Below, piece after piece: positions 1-5,782 of a DNA stretch of 8,130 bases (its first letter is position 1; every line of letters starts with the position of its first letter). The notes below the pieces were generated by a model that saw only the letters and a list, made by a program, of their open reading frames with translations, searched no databases and was not told the origin of the DNA. This stretch comes from an uncultured Peptococcaceae bacterium (GTDB lineage: Bacteria; Bacillota; Peptococcia; Peptococcales; Peptococcaceae), in the NCBI GenBank assembly GCA_900556545.1, contig USPE01000078.1, positions 1 to 8,130 on the forward strand, read 5' to 3'. A program made the translations under genes and the position numbers.

Positions 1-219
1 ATCAATTTTACTGATATCCGTTACAGTCAGTGAAAACAGTTCGTCCTGTTCCCAACATTCCCCCACCGTCAAAGGCTCTCCTACCTCATTTACAATAACC
101 GCTTCTTTCGGTGTTATCAACAGAAAATATGCCAGAACCAAAAGTATCATCGGCAGAATGAAAATTATAATCATCCACACAAACCACTGCCGTAAAGATT
201 TCACATGTTCTTTTTCCAT
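1..219 (-). CDS. Membrane-anchored extracellular protein, N-terminal part (3' end outside window)
   Basis: The ATG at 219 is preceded by an AGGGG ribosome site 8-9 bases upstream, and the frame stays open for 73 codons to the window edge. The visible protein has a short charged start, one strongly hydrophobic helix at about residues 13-35, then an exported segment. In that segment GECWEQDELF (residues 53-62) matches the spacing of GEVWQEESLF in the protein encoded at 410-1081 (its residues 72-81), so I infer the two are paralogues. The layout (anchor, then a beta-type domain opening with a 'GE.W....LF' strand) resembles DUF4352-like immunoglobulin-fold surface proteins, but this is inference from pattern only. 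It is preceded by a 73-base leader and repeat copy R1, and is separated from the gene before it by a terminator, so it is probably its own transcription unit. Function unknown. Confidence 0.8.
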   Translation of the reverse strand, partial: MEKEHVKSLRQWFVWMIIIFILPMILLVLAYFLLITPKEAVIVNEVGEPLTVGECWEQDELFSLTVTDISKID

Positions 220-292
220 TGTATCAGCCCCTAAAAATTGATATATAGACCTATCCATCTCCACTGTCTTTTTAAAATGTTCTATCCGATTT

Positions 293-361
293 ACAGCATA
301 ACAGATTGATGCATCAATTGCTACAAAATTGTTCTCAACATGCTGAAAATTGATACAAAAA
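293..361 (-). repeat. Intergenic repeat copy R1 with promoter-like core
   Basis: The 18 bases at 293-310 (plus strand ACAGCATAACAGATTGAT) are identical in R1, R2 (1744) and R3 (2590). R1 and R2 remain alike over about 70 bases, including GTTCTCAACA and GAAAATTGATAC. Read on the minus strand the core contains TGTTATGCT, an extended -10-like element (TG-N-TATGCT, -10 hexamer at 300-295). The -35 region at 17 bases is poor. It lies 73 bases upstream of the ATG at 219 and just beyond the terminator of the preceding gene, which fits a promoter role. Confidence 0.7.
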
Positions 362-405
362 GCCCGCACCTCTGCCTGATTCAAGCAAAGATGCGAGGAT
401 TTTTT
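357..405 (-). terminator. Intrinsic terminator after the 410-1081 gene, probably bidirectional
   Basis: On the minus strand CGCATCTTTGC pairs with GCAGAGGTGCG over 11 bp (two G-U pairs), extended by two C-G pairs past a bulged T. The loop is about 8-9 bases, followed by CTTTTTGT. It starts only a few bases after the TGA at 410. The plus-strand reading is also followed by a T-run (400-405), so it could stop transcription in both directions. Confidence 0.85.
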
Positions 406-409
406 ATAA

Positions 410-1081
410 TCAATCAGACGGGATTACATATTGATATTCCTGTCGATACATCTTTTCAGCATCGTTTTCGGAAGGAATCTCCACCACAATATAGATGTCC
501 TGCGTTCCTTTCGGGACCAAGAAACTTTGTTGACAATCCTGCAATACCTGACCTTCTTCTATCCCGGTTGTTTCGTTGCCGTCGCTTTCGCCAATGCCGA
601 ACACACTATCATGATTACTTTGCAACGGACCGCTATCTCTGCTGTAAGCATGAACAATGGCATATAGGCCTTTTACAGTTCCGTAAGCTGTTGTTTTTGT
701 CTCCGAATAACCGAAATTGGCAATAGAAAAGGTTACCTGAAAAGCCCGCATATCAGATAAAGACTTTGTATCCGGTATAATATTATCTTTATCAAACTGT
801 TCCAACGTAATTTCTTCTGCAGATTGCATCTGCACCTCAAATAAGGATTCTTCCTGCCACACTTCACCAATTTGTAAGGCAGGTTTCACATCCTTAACAA
901 GATGCTGCTGATCCATTGCTCCGGTATCAAAAAAGAATGCTCCAATAAAAGTCACAGGATTGGTGCCAAACCACATACAGAAAAATGCAACAAAAAGAAT
1001 CAATAACAACAATGCCCCCAACAGTAACATCCGTACCACATAAAAAATCATATCCAGTGCTGTTTTTGCAGAATCTTTCAC
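410..1081 (-). CDS. Single-pass membrane protein with extracellular beta-rich (DUF4352-like) domain
   Basis: This is a 223-aa product starting at GTG (1081), supported by an AAGGGGG ribosome site 8 bases upstream; the nearby upstream ATG runs straight into a stop. One long hydrophobic helix (about residues 11-38) anchors the protein, and the rest should be outside the cell. The exported part has the strand pattern of a DUF4352/telokin-like immunoglobulin fold: a GEVWQEESLFEVQM strand at 72-85, then AFQVTFSIANFGY, and near the end FLVPKGTQDIYIVVEIP. This is a fold guess, not a match I can verify. It shares the GE.W....LF motif with the truncated gene at 1-219. It lies 22 bases after the stop of the 117-aa gene, so the two are probably cotranscribed and end at the terminator at 357-405. 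No enzymatic motif is seen and its role is unknown. Confidence 0.85.
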   Translation of the reverse strand: MKDSAKTALDMIFYVVRMLLLGALLLLILFVAFFCMWFGTNPVTFIGAFFFDTGAMDQQHLVKDVKPALQIGEVWQEESLFEVQMQSAEEITLEQFDKDNIIPDTKSLSDMRAFQVTFSIANFGYSETKTTAYGTVKGLYAIVHAYSRDSGPLQSNHDSVFGIGESDGNETTGIEEGQVLQDCQQSFLVPKGTQDIYIVVEIPSENDAEKMYRQEYQYVIPSD

Positions 1082-1103
1082 TCTGTTCGCCCCCTTTTCA
1101 TTG

Positions 1104-1457
1104 TCATTTGCCCAGCTGCTTAAAATTTGGAAAAAAATTGTTTATACATTTATTATAACAAATTGTAAACTTATTGCTATAGCCACGTTCCCAACAGACT
1201 GAAAGCTGATACGAAATCCAAAGTCCAATAAACCACCAAGCGATAAGAATGATATTTAACACCCTTTTTCCAGTGGAAAATAATTTCCAATCTTTTAAAA
1301 CCATAATAGCCGATAAGAAAGTATTGCAAAAAATCCATATTATCCATAGATGATAAATAAACATTTGTTCCGTATATTCAAAAAATATACTACCAAATAA
1401 TAAAAAAACAAACAGAATATTAATCACTCTAGGTACATGTTTTGATATTTTATTCAT
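1104..1457 (-). CDS. Small three-helix membrane protein, unrecognised
   Basis: The product is 117 aa from the ATG at 1457, chosen because GGAGG lies 7 bases upstream. The open frame continues 24 codons further up but has no ribosome site there. Three hydrophobic helices are evident at about residues 11-27, 33-54 and 66-87, with a basic loop (KDWK..STGKR) between the second and third and a polar tail containing Cys 88, 98 and 102. The coding sequence is markedly A+T-rich compared with cysE and cysS. It sits 22 bases before the 410-1081 gene, suggesting an operon in which it may be a membrane partner of the anchored exported protein. I do not recognise the family. Confidence 0.7.
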   Translation of the reverse strand: MNKISKHVPRVINILFVFLLFGSIFFEYTEQMFIYHLWIIWIFCNTFLSAIMVLKDWKLFSTGKRVLNIILIAWWFIGLWISYQLSVCWERGYSNKFTICYNKCINNFFPNFKQLGK

Positions 1458-1535
1458 TCCATATTCCTCCATACTGCATAAACAAACGCTCCAATAAGGA
1501 AATATACTTTTACCGAAGATTATTTGCATGTCTTA

Positions 1536-1549
1536 TTAAAGCGCTTGCA
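1536..1549. promoter_or_regulatory. cre-like (CcpA-type) sequence, tentative
   Basis: TTAAAGCGCTTGCA fits the Bacillota catabolite-control consensus TGWAARCGYTWNCW at 13 of 14 positions (mismatch at position 2). It is about 80 bases upstream of the 117-aa gene's ATG, where a regulator of that operon could bind. A single match of this quality can occur by chance. Confidence 0.25.
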
Positions 1550-1643
1550 GCATTTGTTTATTCAGCTAGATCAACATCTCTTACAGTAATCGGATCAACA
1601 GGGATTCACAAGGATTTGCTTTACAAACTCCAAGTAATTTTGC

Positions 1644-1726
1644 TTACAGCTTCTTGATTTGAATCAGTTGACATCCTGCACAGCAAAACAAAAGCAACGC
1701 CGCAACTATTTTTAAACATTTACCAT
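1644..1726 (-). pseudogene. Remnant of a paralogous gene start (signal or lipoprotein-like leader, frameshifted)
   Basis: The ATG at 1726 has an AGGGGA ribosome site and repeat R2 directly upstream, but its frame closes after four codons. Shift by one base and it encodes KCLKIVAALLLFCCAGCQ, a hydrophobic leader ending in a lipobox-like C-A-G-C, which stops at 1644. Compared with the start of the 1871-2569 gene, the 14 bases TAGTTGCGGCGTTG are identical and the preceding A-rich run is one base shorter (32 versus 33 bases from ATG). So this is probably a duplicated start that lost a base. Beyond 1644 other frames give coding-like pieces (STDSNQEAVSKITWSL; IPVDPITVRDVDLAE, ending at 1558) broken by stops, consistent with decay. 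Those distal pieces are weak evidence. The stretch 1458-1643 otherwise holds no gene I can support. Confidence 0.5.
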
Positions 1727-1743
1727 TGTGTTCCCCTATAATC

Positions 1744-1813
1744 ACAGCATAACAGATTGATAAATATATTGCCAGAACAATGTTCTCAACAGGCCGAAAA
1801 TTGATACGAAAAG
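1744..1813 (-). repeat. Intergenic repeat copy R2 with promoter-like core
   Basis: It carries the 18-bp core shared with R1 and R3 (1744-1761) and the longer similarity to R1 up to GATACGAAAAG. The extended -10-like TGTTATGCT has its hexamer at 1751-1746, only about 20 bases before the remnant ATG at 1726, so any transcript would have a very short leader. R2 also contains the palindrome GAACAATGTTC (plus strand, about 1775-1785). It follows the stop of the 1871-2569 gene by about 60 bases. Confidence 0.7.
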
Positions 1814-1870
1814 TACCCCATAAATAGAGAGTTTTGCACTTACAGAAAGATTTTACGACCTGATGGTTCC

Positions 1871-2569
1871 TCACCACCATAAAAGATCAAATGGCTCGCA
1901 GGTTTCTCCGGCAATCATTTTATAATCCTCTGTATCCAACTGAAAATAGTATGCAGTAAAGGAATAGCCGGCCTCTGCCAAAAGCTGCTGCAATCCATCC
2001 GCTTCTTCCTGCAAATTGGCTTTCTGTTCCTCCGGCACCTGACAAAAATACAGTGCAATTTCTACCGGAACAGCATCTGCAGAGAAGGGATCATCGGTCC
2101 AAATCCCATCGCCAAACGGCAGCTTATCATCTGCAACGCCTGGTGTATTGTAGGTAATCACCTTGACATCGGTATAATACGCAGCAAATTTTCCCTGATA
2201 ATTTTGCCGAATCACATCATCCACCAAACGCTGATACTCCTGTGTCCAGCTCTGCAAGGTTCTATACCGTCTGTCCTCGTTACGCTCTCTGGTATCAATG
2301 GTTACCTTCTTGCTGCGCTGCGACCAATGCACCTGAAACGCCGGATTTTCCGCAAAAACCCCTTTCGGCTCCACTGTGAATATATACTTTCCATAGAGGA
2401 TACTCAAATCCGACTTTGCAATCCTAAGCGGCTCTGCGCCATACACCTGCTGCAGATATTCCTTTACATCTGCCCGCGCCTGTATGCGCATAAATACAGG
2501 GATATACAGCACAGCCACTACCAGCGCTGCCAACAACAACGCCGCAACTAATTTTTTTATTTTCCCCAT
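1871..2569 (-). CDS. Signal-anchored extracytoplasmic protein of 232 aa, unrecognised
   Basis: It starts at the ATG at 2569 with a GGGGGTGAGG ribosome site 5 bases upstream. MGKIKK is followed by a hydrophobic helix (about residues 7-26) ending in YIPVFMRIQA, so the protein is either anchored at its N-terminus or secreted. The remaining ~200 residues are mixed helix and strand, rich in Gln, Asp and Tyr, with alternating strand-like runs (YIFTVEPKG, FQVHW, KVTIDT) and a helical stretch QKANLQEEADGLQQLLAEAG near 190-205. It ends in the hydrophobic FDLLWW. No catalytic or binding motif stands out. Repeat R3 provides a promoter-like element about 25 bases upstream, and a terminator separates it from the preceding gene, so it is likely a single-gene unit. 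Its first codons share 14 identical bases with the remnant at 1726. Confidence 0.82.
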   Translation of the reverse strand: MGKIKKLVAALLLAALVVAVLYIPVFMRIQARADVKEYLQQVYGAEPLRIAKSDLSILYGKYIFTVEPKGVFAENPAFQVHWSQRSKKVTIDTRERNEDRRYRTLQSWTQEYQRLVDDVIRQNYQGKFAAYYTDVKVITYNTPGVADDKLPFGDGIWTDDPFSADAVPVEIALYFCQVPEEQKANLQEEADGLQQLLAEAGYSFTAYYFQLDTEDYKMIAGETCEPFDLLWW

Positions 2570-2589
2570 TGCGCCTCACCCCCATATGC

Positions 2590-2641
2590 ACAGCATAACA
2601 GATTGATGTATTGATTGCAGTAAAAATAGTTGCAGAATGTC
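2590..2641 (-). repeat. Intergenic repeat copy R3 with promoter-like core
   Basis: The 18-bp core is at 2590-2607. Beyond it the resemblance to R1 fades but persists to about 2641 (ATTGC, then GTTG and AATG). The extended -10-like hexamer TATGCT lies at 2597-2592, 23 bases before the ATG at 2569. The far end overlaps the terminator hairpin of the preceding gene, so terminator and promoter are packed back to back. Confidence 0.65.
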
Positions 2642-2673
2642 ATATCATTTTCAAAATGCAACTCTATTTTTTT
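2622..2673 (-). terminator. Intrinsic terminator after the 2672-3890 gene
   Basis: AGTTGCA (2663-2657 read on minus) pairs perfectly with TGCAACT (2634-2628). An inner AATG/CATT stem and a closing G-C pair add to it, and ATTTTT follows on the minus strand. It begins within 10 bases of the TAA at 2672. The plus-strand reading also has a T-run (about 2667-2673), so it may work both ways. Confidence 0.65.
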
Positions 2674-3250
2674 ACTGATGATTTATTGTTACCGAATCAA
2701 CCATAATATTGTGGGAACCACCATTCTCGATAATAAGTTCCCCATCTCCAACAGGTAATACCGCCTCTAGTTGACCATGCTTATTTTCATTAACAATTTC
2801 TATATTTCCCAAAAACTTTTTATCATACCCTTTGCTATCTTTTTCTACTACATAATATAATTCTAACTTAGAAACATTACCATAGGAACAGTTTATTTCA
2901 ACCAATACAGGAACTTCTTCTTTAAAATAAAACATTTCCGAATAACGTAATCTATCAGCAGGTTTTAACTCTGTAGCACAAGCAAATGTAACAGGTAGTT
3001 CCGCAGTCTCATTTGCAACCTCAATTTCGCTTTTATTCGCAGATATTGATGTATCTGAATATACATCCGACGCAAATATATCATGCAGAACAGTTCCTGC
3101 CGAAGGCGTATTCAACAGGGAATTGTCAGTGGCTTGATAAAATAATACTACTTTGTTGTCATACCGCAGCAGCAAATGATCATCCAGCCAATAGGCATTC
3201 TGTGTTCCATAATCATATTGGGCATCTGCACGTGTCTGATAGTTTTTTTT
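2672..3250 (-). pseudogene. 3' part of frameshifted membrane protein: extracellular domain
   Basis: This frame is open to 3433, but the segment that makes protein-like sense begins at the A8 tract (minus strand; T8 at 3243-3250). From there it reads NYQTRADAQYDYG and continues to the TAA at 2672. Removing one A joins it in frame to the 3213-3890 part, giving a single 405-aa protein. The C-terminal ~190 residues look extracellular and beta-rich, with strands such as HLLLRYDNKVVLFYQ, VPVLVEINCSYG, LELYYVVEKD and GELIIENGGSHNIMV. It has no ribosome site or start codon of its own near the join, so it is unlikely to be an independent gene. Alternatives to true decay are slippage during expression or a homopolymer sequencing error. 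Confidence 0.65.
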
Positions 3251-3890
3251 GCAGTTTTTCCTCTTGCTGATCCAATACATTTGTTTGATTGCTTTCCCAA
3301 ACCTCATACTGCAATGTAACAATGTTTTGCGGCGCAGCAATATCATCTGCCTGGGATTCAATATAACTGCCATGACTGCTGGAGATTCCTTCTGTTTCTT
3401 GCGCTGATACATACCGATAAGGCAGCTGCTCACTCTGCAAATCTGCCAGTGTAAGCGGCAGTGCCTCCGCCGAAGTTTCTTCTATGGGCGCATAATACCA
3501 TTGGCCAATATTGGCTTTTGGATCTTCCTCAACAATATAATTCACAGCAAGCATGGTAGTGGTGATTATCAAAACCAAGCTGCAGGCCAGCAAAGTGACT
3601 ACCAATGTCACTAGAACAGAACCAATGGGTTTATTTCTTTGCACATACACAACACAAAGTAGGATAGTAAGTACATTATAGGCAACCAAACCATAAAAAA
3701 TAGTAACTGCCAGATTCCCCAACAACTGACCAGATTGCACAAACATCACAGTCCGCAAAATAGAAAACAGAAAGCTTGCGCCGGGCAAAAGCAGTCCCAT
3801 CCATCGCTGCGGTCTACGCACCAAATAAAATTGCGCTGCCAATACAATAATCGTAATGATTCCACCTAACCAACCGCTTTGGTTTAACAT
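3213..3890 (-). CDS. 5' part of frameshifted membrane protein: four-helix membrane domain plus start of exported domain
   Basis: The start at 3890 is chosen for its AGAGGG ribosome site; the frame is open to 3986, but the extra 32 residues lack one and overlap the likely promoter. The 225-aa product has four hydrophobic helices (about residues 7-24, 30-51, 57-83 and 89-117), then a long exported segment with acidic and polar residues. A glutamine/lysine helix (VLDQQEEKLQKK) runs into the A8 tract, after which the reading frame changes and stops at 3213. With one A fewer the frame continues into the 2672-3250 segment, so the intended product is probably 405 aa. I do not recognise the family. 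As read, the truncated protein would keep the whole membrane domain but lose most of the exported domain. Confidence 0.7.
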   Translation of the reverse strand: MLNQSGWLGGIITIIVLAAQFYLVRRPQRWMGLLLPGASFLFSILRTVMFVQSGQLLGNLAVTIFYGLVAYNVLTILLCVVYVQRNKPIGSVLVTLVVTLLACSLVLIITTTMLAVNYIVEEDPKANIGQWYYAPIEETSAEALPLTLADLQSEQLPYRYVSAQETEGISSSHGSYIESQADDIAAPQNIVTLQYEVWESNQTNVLDQQEEKLQKKLSDTCRCPI

Positions 3891-3935
3891 AATAATCCCT
3901 CTTTTCAGCGTAAATGAATTCCTACATATACAGGA

Positions 3936-3980
3936 AATAAAAAATACTACAAATATAAAATTTTTTATTTTACAGTAGTA
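3936..3980 (-). terminator. A/T-rich hairpin with T-run, possible weak terminator
   Basis: TACTAC (3980-3975 on minus) pairs with GTAGTA (3950-3945). Inside it TAAAAT pairs with ATTTTA, separated by an uneven internal loop, and TTTTTTATTT follows. It could end read-through from the agrB remnant and kinase. The stem is A/T-rich and so of doubtful strength. Confidence 0.35.
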
Positions 3981-3981
3981 T

Positions 3982-4010
3982 ATCATACTTTTGCCAGGAT
4001 GGGTAGTGAA
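3982..4010 (-). promoter_or_regulatory. Promoter candidate for the 2672-3890 gene
   Basis: TTCACT (4010-4005, 4 of 6 against TTGACA) is separated by 17 bases from TATGAT (3987-3982, 5 of 6 against TATAAT). A transcript would start near 3975, about 85 bases before the ATG at 3890. It lies after the stop of the agrB remnant. Confidence 0.5.
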
Positions 4011-4025
4011 ATTATACCTACTTAT

Positions 4026-4273
4026 CTAACAACTTCTACTTAGCAGAGATACAGTAAAATAAGTACGTCTTGCGAACCTTTGCAAAAACTTCCTATCACA
4101 CACCGTTGCCCAAAGCGTATTGGTGAGTACAGCTATAGCAAATATACTCCCCCATGATACCACCGCTGACAGCAACACCTCAAAACAATAGGCATACATA
4201 TGGATTTGTTCTGCTGCAATTTGATTTTTCTGCGCAAAAAAGTTGCTATCTGGCTGGTAAGCTGCTCCATCAT
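4026..4273 (-). pseudogene. agrB: AgrB-like remnant (peptide pheromone processing protease), frameshifted and truncated
   Basis: The start is well formed: AAAGGGG, 7 bases, then ATG at 4273. Translation gives MMEQLTSQIATF, then loses frame at six T's (minus strand; A6 at 4236-4241). Adding one T restores FAQKNQIAAEQIHMYAY followed by CFEVLLSAVV and SIFAIAVLTNTLWATV. This matches the AgrB N-terminus: a short amphipathic helix, an acidic stretch, the 'Y..E.LLS' entry and the first membrane helix. With the extra base the frame ends at 4026 after 82 residues, against about 190-210 for the family. The conserved arginine-rich 'R.xAGGYHA' region with the catalytic His, and the catalytic Cys after it, are absent. 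The tail FARRTYFTVSLLS may be what remains after an internal deletion, but that is speculative. It follows the AgrC-like kinase by about 70 bases. No agrD is visible. Confidence 0.65.
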
Positions 4274-4297
4274 ATACAATCCCCTTTCGCTGCAGTC

Positions 4298-4303
4298 AGT
4301 ATA
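4298..4303 (-). promoter_or_regulatory. -10-like element for the agrB remnant
   Basis: TATACT (5 of 6) lies 24 bases upstream of the ATG at 4273. No acceptable -35 is present 16-18 bases further up; the region there is A/T-rich. A promoter with a good -10 and no -35 usually needs an activator, and the direct repeat at 4328-4361 is placed for one. Confidence 0.4.
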
Positions 4304-4327
4304 GCATCTTTTTAAATAAATATTTGC

Positions 4328-4361
4328 ATTGTGCAGTTTTAACCACTATTGTGCAGTTTTA
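4328..4361 (-). repeat. Perfect 14-bp direct repeat, 20-bp period, possible activator site
   Basis: ATTGTGCAGTTTTA occurs at 4328-4341 and 4348-4361, one copy covering the kinase stop codon. Relative to a start near 4291 the copies would sit at about -38 to -51 and -58 to -71. AgrA/LytTR regulators bind pairs of short direct repeats just upstream of -35. The CAGTT within each copy recalls the AgrA half-site ACAGTTAAG, but the fit is partial and the period is 20 rather than 21-22. Confidence 0.5.
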
Positions 4362-5683
4362 GCACGATCCTGCATGTAACTATGATATTTTAACATCAAA
4401 TCTGTCGAAAATGTTAAGCCCTCACAAGTTAATAAAAGCTCACCCTGATGCTGTTCAGTCAACCGTTTAATCTGTTGTAGGCCCAATCCATGCCGCAAAT
4501 TGTCCTTTTTGCTGGTAGGTGGCAATGACTGTGTACTGAGTGATAGATTCTCTCCCACACTGTTTTGCATCTGCAAATAAAGATAGGTTTGGTCATTCCG
4601 TAAATGCAACTTAATCCATCTTTGTTTCGGTTTGGACAGTTTAGCAGTTGCTTCCAGTCCGTTGTCCAAACAACTGGCCACAATCAAGGCAAAATCATTC
4701 ATCAGCTCGTCTGTTAAATCCAATCCCGCATCCAATTCTGTTTGAATGGTGCATCGTGTCTGCTGCTGGTCAGCCAATTGCTTTTTATAAAATAATACTG
4801 TATCTAGCAATAAATATCCGGTGTAGGTCACTTTATTCTGCGTCAGTAATTGAAGCTGTTGTTCTACATAGCCTCTGGCTCTGACAACATTGTTCTGCGC
4901 CAGCGCATCGTACAAAATCAGTAAATGATTTTTCATATCATGGTGCAGCTGCCTAATTTCCTGTTGATATACAGCCATATTTTTATAGAACTTCTGCTGC
5001 TCCTGCACCTTTTCTTTCTCATAAACCAGCTTTGCCTGTAGCCAACTTACCTGATTAGCTTTTGAAAATAAGTAAAGAAACAAAATATTAAACAATAATA
5101 GCAACAACGTAATCACACTATAGCCTAAATAAATCTCTTTTGTATTCACCAGATATACAAGGTTTTGTAAATAATAGAAAATAACAATGGAACTTAACGG
5201 AATTAACAACAACAATCCATATACATAAATAGGTGCTTTCTGTTCCTGAATATGAAATAAAAAGGTACAAAGATAAATCAAAGCAAATGCAATGGTTTTA
5301 GACATAATGACGCCTAAAAAATAGTTATAGGAAAAATCAGCATAGTATAGTATAAAATCACCACGGTATCCCAACAAAATTGCCTTAATCAAAAGCTCCG
5401 CTAAATTTTGTATAGAAAAATATACCGCTGCCAACATCAATTTTTTTGAAATCTTATCTCCATACAGCATCAAGGGCAACGCAATAAAAAACACACAACA
5501 TAGCATTCTCTGCGCTGGTAAATGCAAAAACGTTGAATAAGTAAAACAAAATAAAAAGTCAAGTAAATAACCCATAAATAGTACTTTACGCCCCACTTTA
5601 GGATTCTTTAGAAAATGCTGATACAGATAAAACAACATTAATATTTCCGCAGTGCAGCCCAATATATCAGCCAATAACTTCAT
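4346..5683 (-). CDS. AgrC-like sensor histidine kinase (GHKL family)
   Basis: The product is 445 aa from the ATG at 5683 with AGAGGG 7-8 bases upstream. About six or seven hydrophobic helices fill residues 3-206, as in AgrC-type peptide receptors. A charged helical linker (about 207-245) leads to the phosphoacceptor motif RQLHHDMKNHLL, with His248 the likely phosphorylated residue. The ATP-binding domain shows an N-box (FALIVASCLDNGLEAT, with Asn341 and Glu344), the QNS segment at 373-375 and a glycine box HGLGLQQIKRL at 398-408. This combination defines the HPK10/AgrC-like group rather than ordinary kinases. An AgrB-like remnant follows, supporting a quorum-sensing origin, yet no response regulator or agrD lies in the window, so as far as can be seen it is an orphan. 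The kinase itself is full length, with all expected motifs. Its ligand is unknown. Confidence 0.9.
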   Translation of the reverse strand: MKLLADILGCTAEILMLFYLYQHFLKNPKVGRKVLFMGYLLDFLFCFTYSTFLHLPAQRMLCCVFFIALPLMLYGDKISKKLMLAAVYFSIQNLAELLIKAILLGYRGDFILYYADFSYNYFLGVIMSKTIAFALIYLCTFLFHIQEQKAPIYVYGLLLLIPLSSIVIFYYLQNLVYLVNTKEIYLGYSVITLLLLLFNILFLYLFSKANQVSWLQAKLVYEKEKVQEQQKFYKNMAVYQQEIRQLHHDMKNHLLILYDALAQNNVVRARGYVEQQLQLLTQNKVTYTGYLLLDTVLFYKKQLADQQQTRCTIQTELDAGLDLTDELMNDFALIVASCLDNGLEATAKLSKPKQRWIKLHLRNDQTYLYLQMQNSVGENLSLSTQSLPPTSKKDNLRHGLGLQQIKRLTEQHQGELLLTCEGLTFSTDLMLKYHSYMQDRAKTAQ

Positions 5684-5740
5684 TATCCATCCCTCTCAAT
5701 TTTAACAATTTCAAATAATCCTACCAAATTTTTTATTTCG

Positions 5741-5757
5741 TGTGATATGTTTTCACA
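5741..5757. promoter_or_regulatory. Inverted repeat downstream of the kinase promoter, possible operator
   Basis: TGTGA and TCACA arms flank 7 bases. The left-hand part on the minus strand, TTGTGAAAACA (5758-5748), nearly repeats TTGTGATAACA at 5802-5792, which lies between the -35 and -10. Crp/Fnr or Rex-type sites have similar arms but a 6-base centre, so the regulator cannot be named. Confidence 0.35.
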
Positions 5758-5782
5758 ATTATAAACGATTAAATTTTATATC

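Noticed and set aside
410..726. Plus-strand frames opposite the 410-1081 gene (340-726, 431-667)
   Set aside because: They cross the bidirectional terminator or sit antisense to a gene with a clear start, anchor helix and terminator; they lack ribosome sites.
1644..1880. A 78-codon minus-strand frame starting at the end of the 1871-2569 gene
   Set aside because: Its first half runs through repeat R2 and non-coding sequence. Only the end is gene-like, and that belongs to the remnant starting at 1726.
293..2641. CRISPR array from the three spaced repeats
   Set aside because: There are only three copies, 850-1450 bases apart with genes between them, and the repeats differ beyond the 18-bp core.
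3891..3986. N-terminal extension of the four-helix protein to 3986
   Set aside because: It has no ribosome site and overlaps the best promoter -10 and the A/T-rich hairpin; the ATG at 3890 has AGAGGG.
3891..4025. agrD pheromone precursor next to the agrB remnant
   Set aside because: I read this stretch in all minus-strand frames and found no short peptide with a cysteine-containing core, acidic tail and ribosome site.
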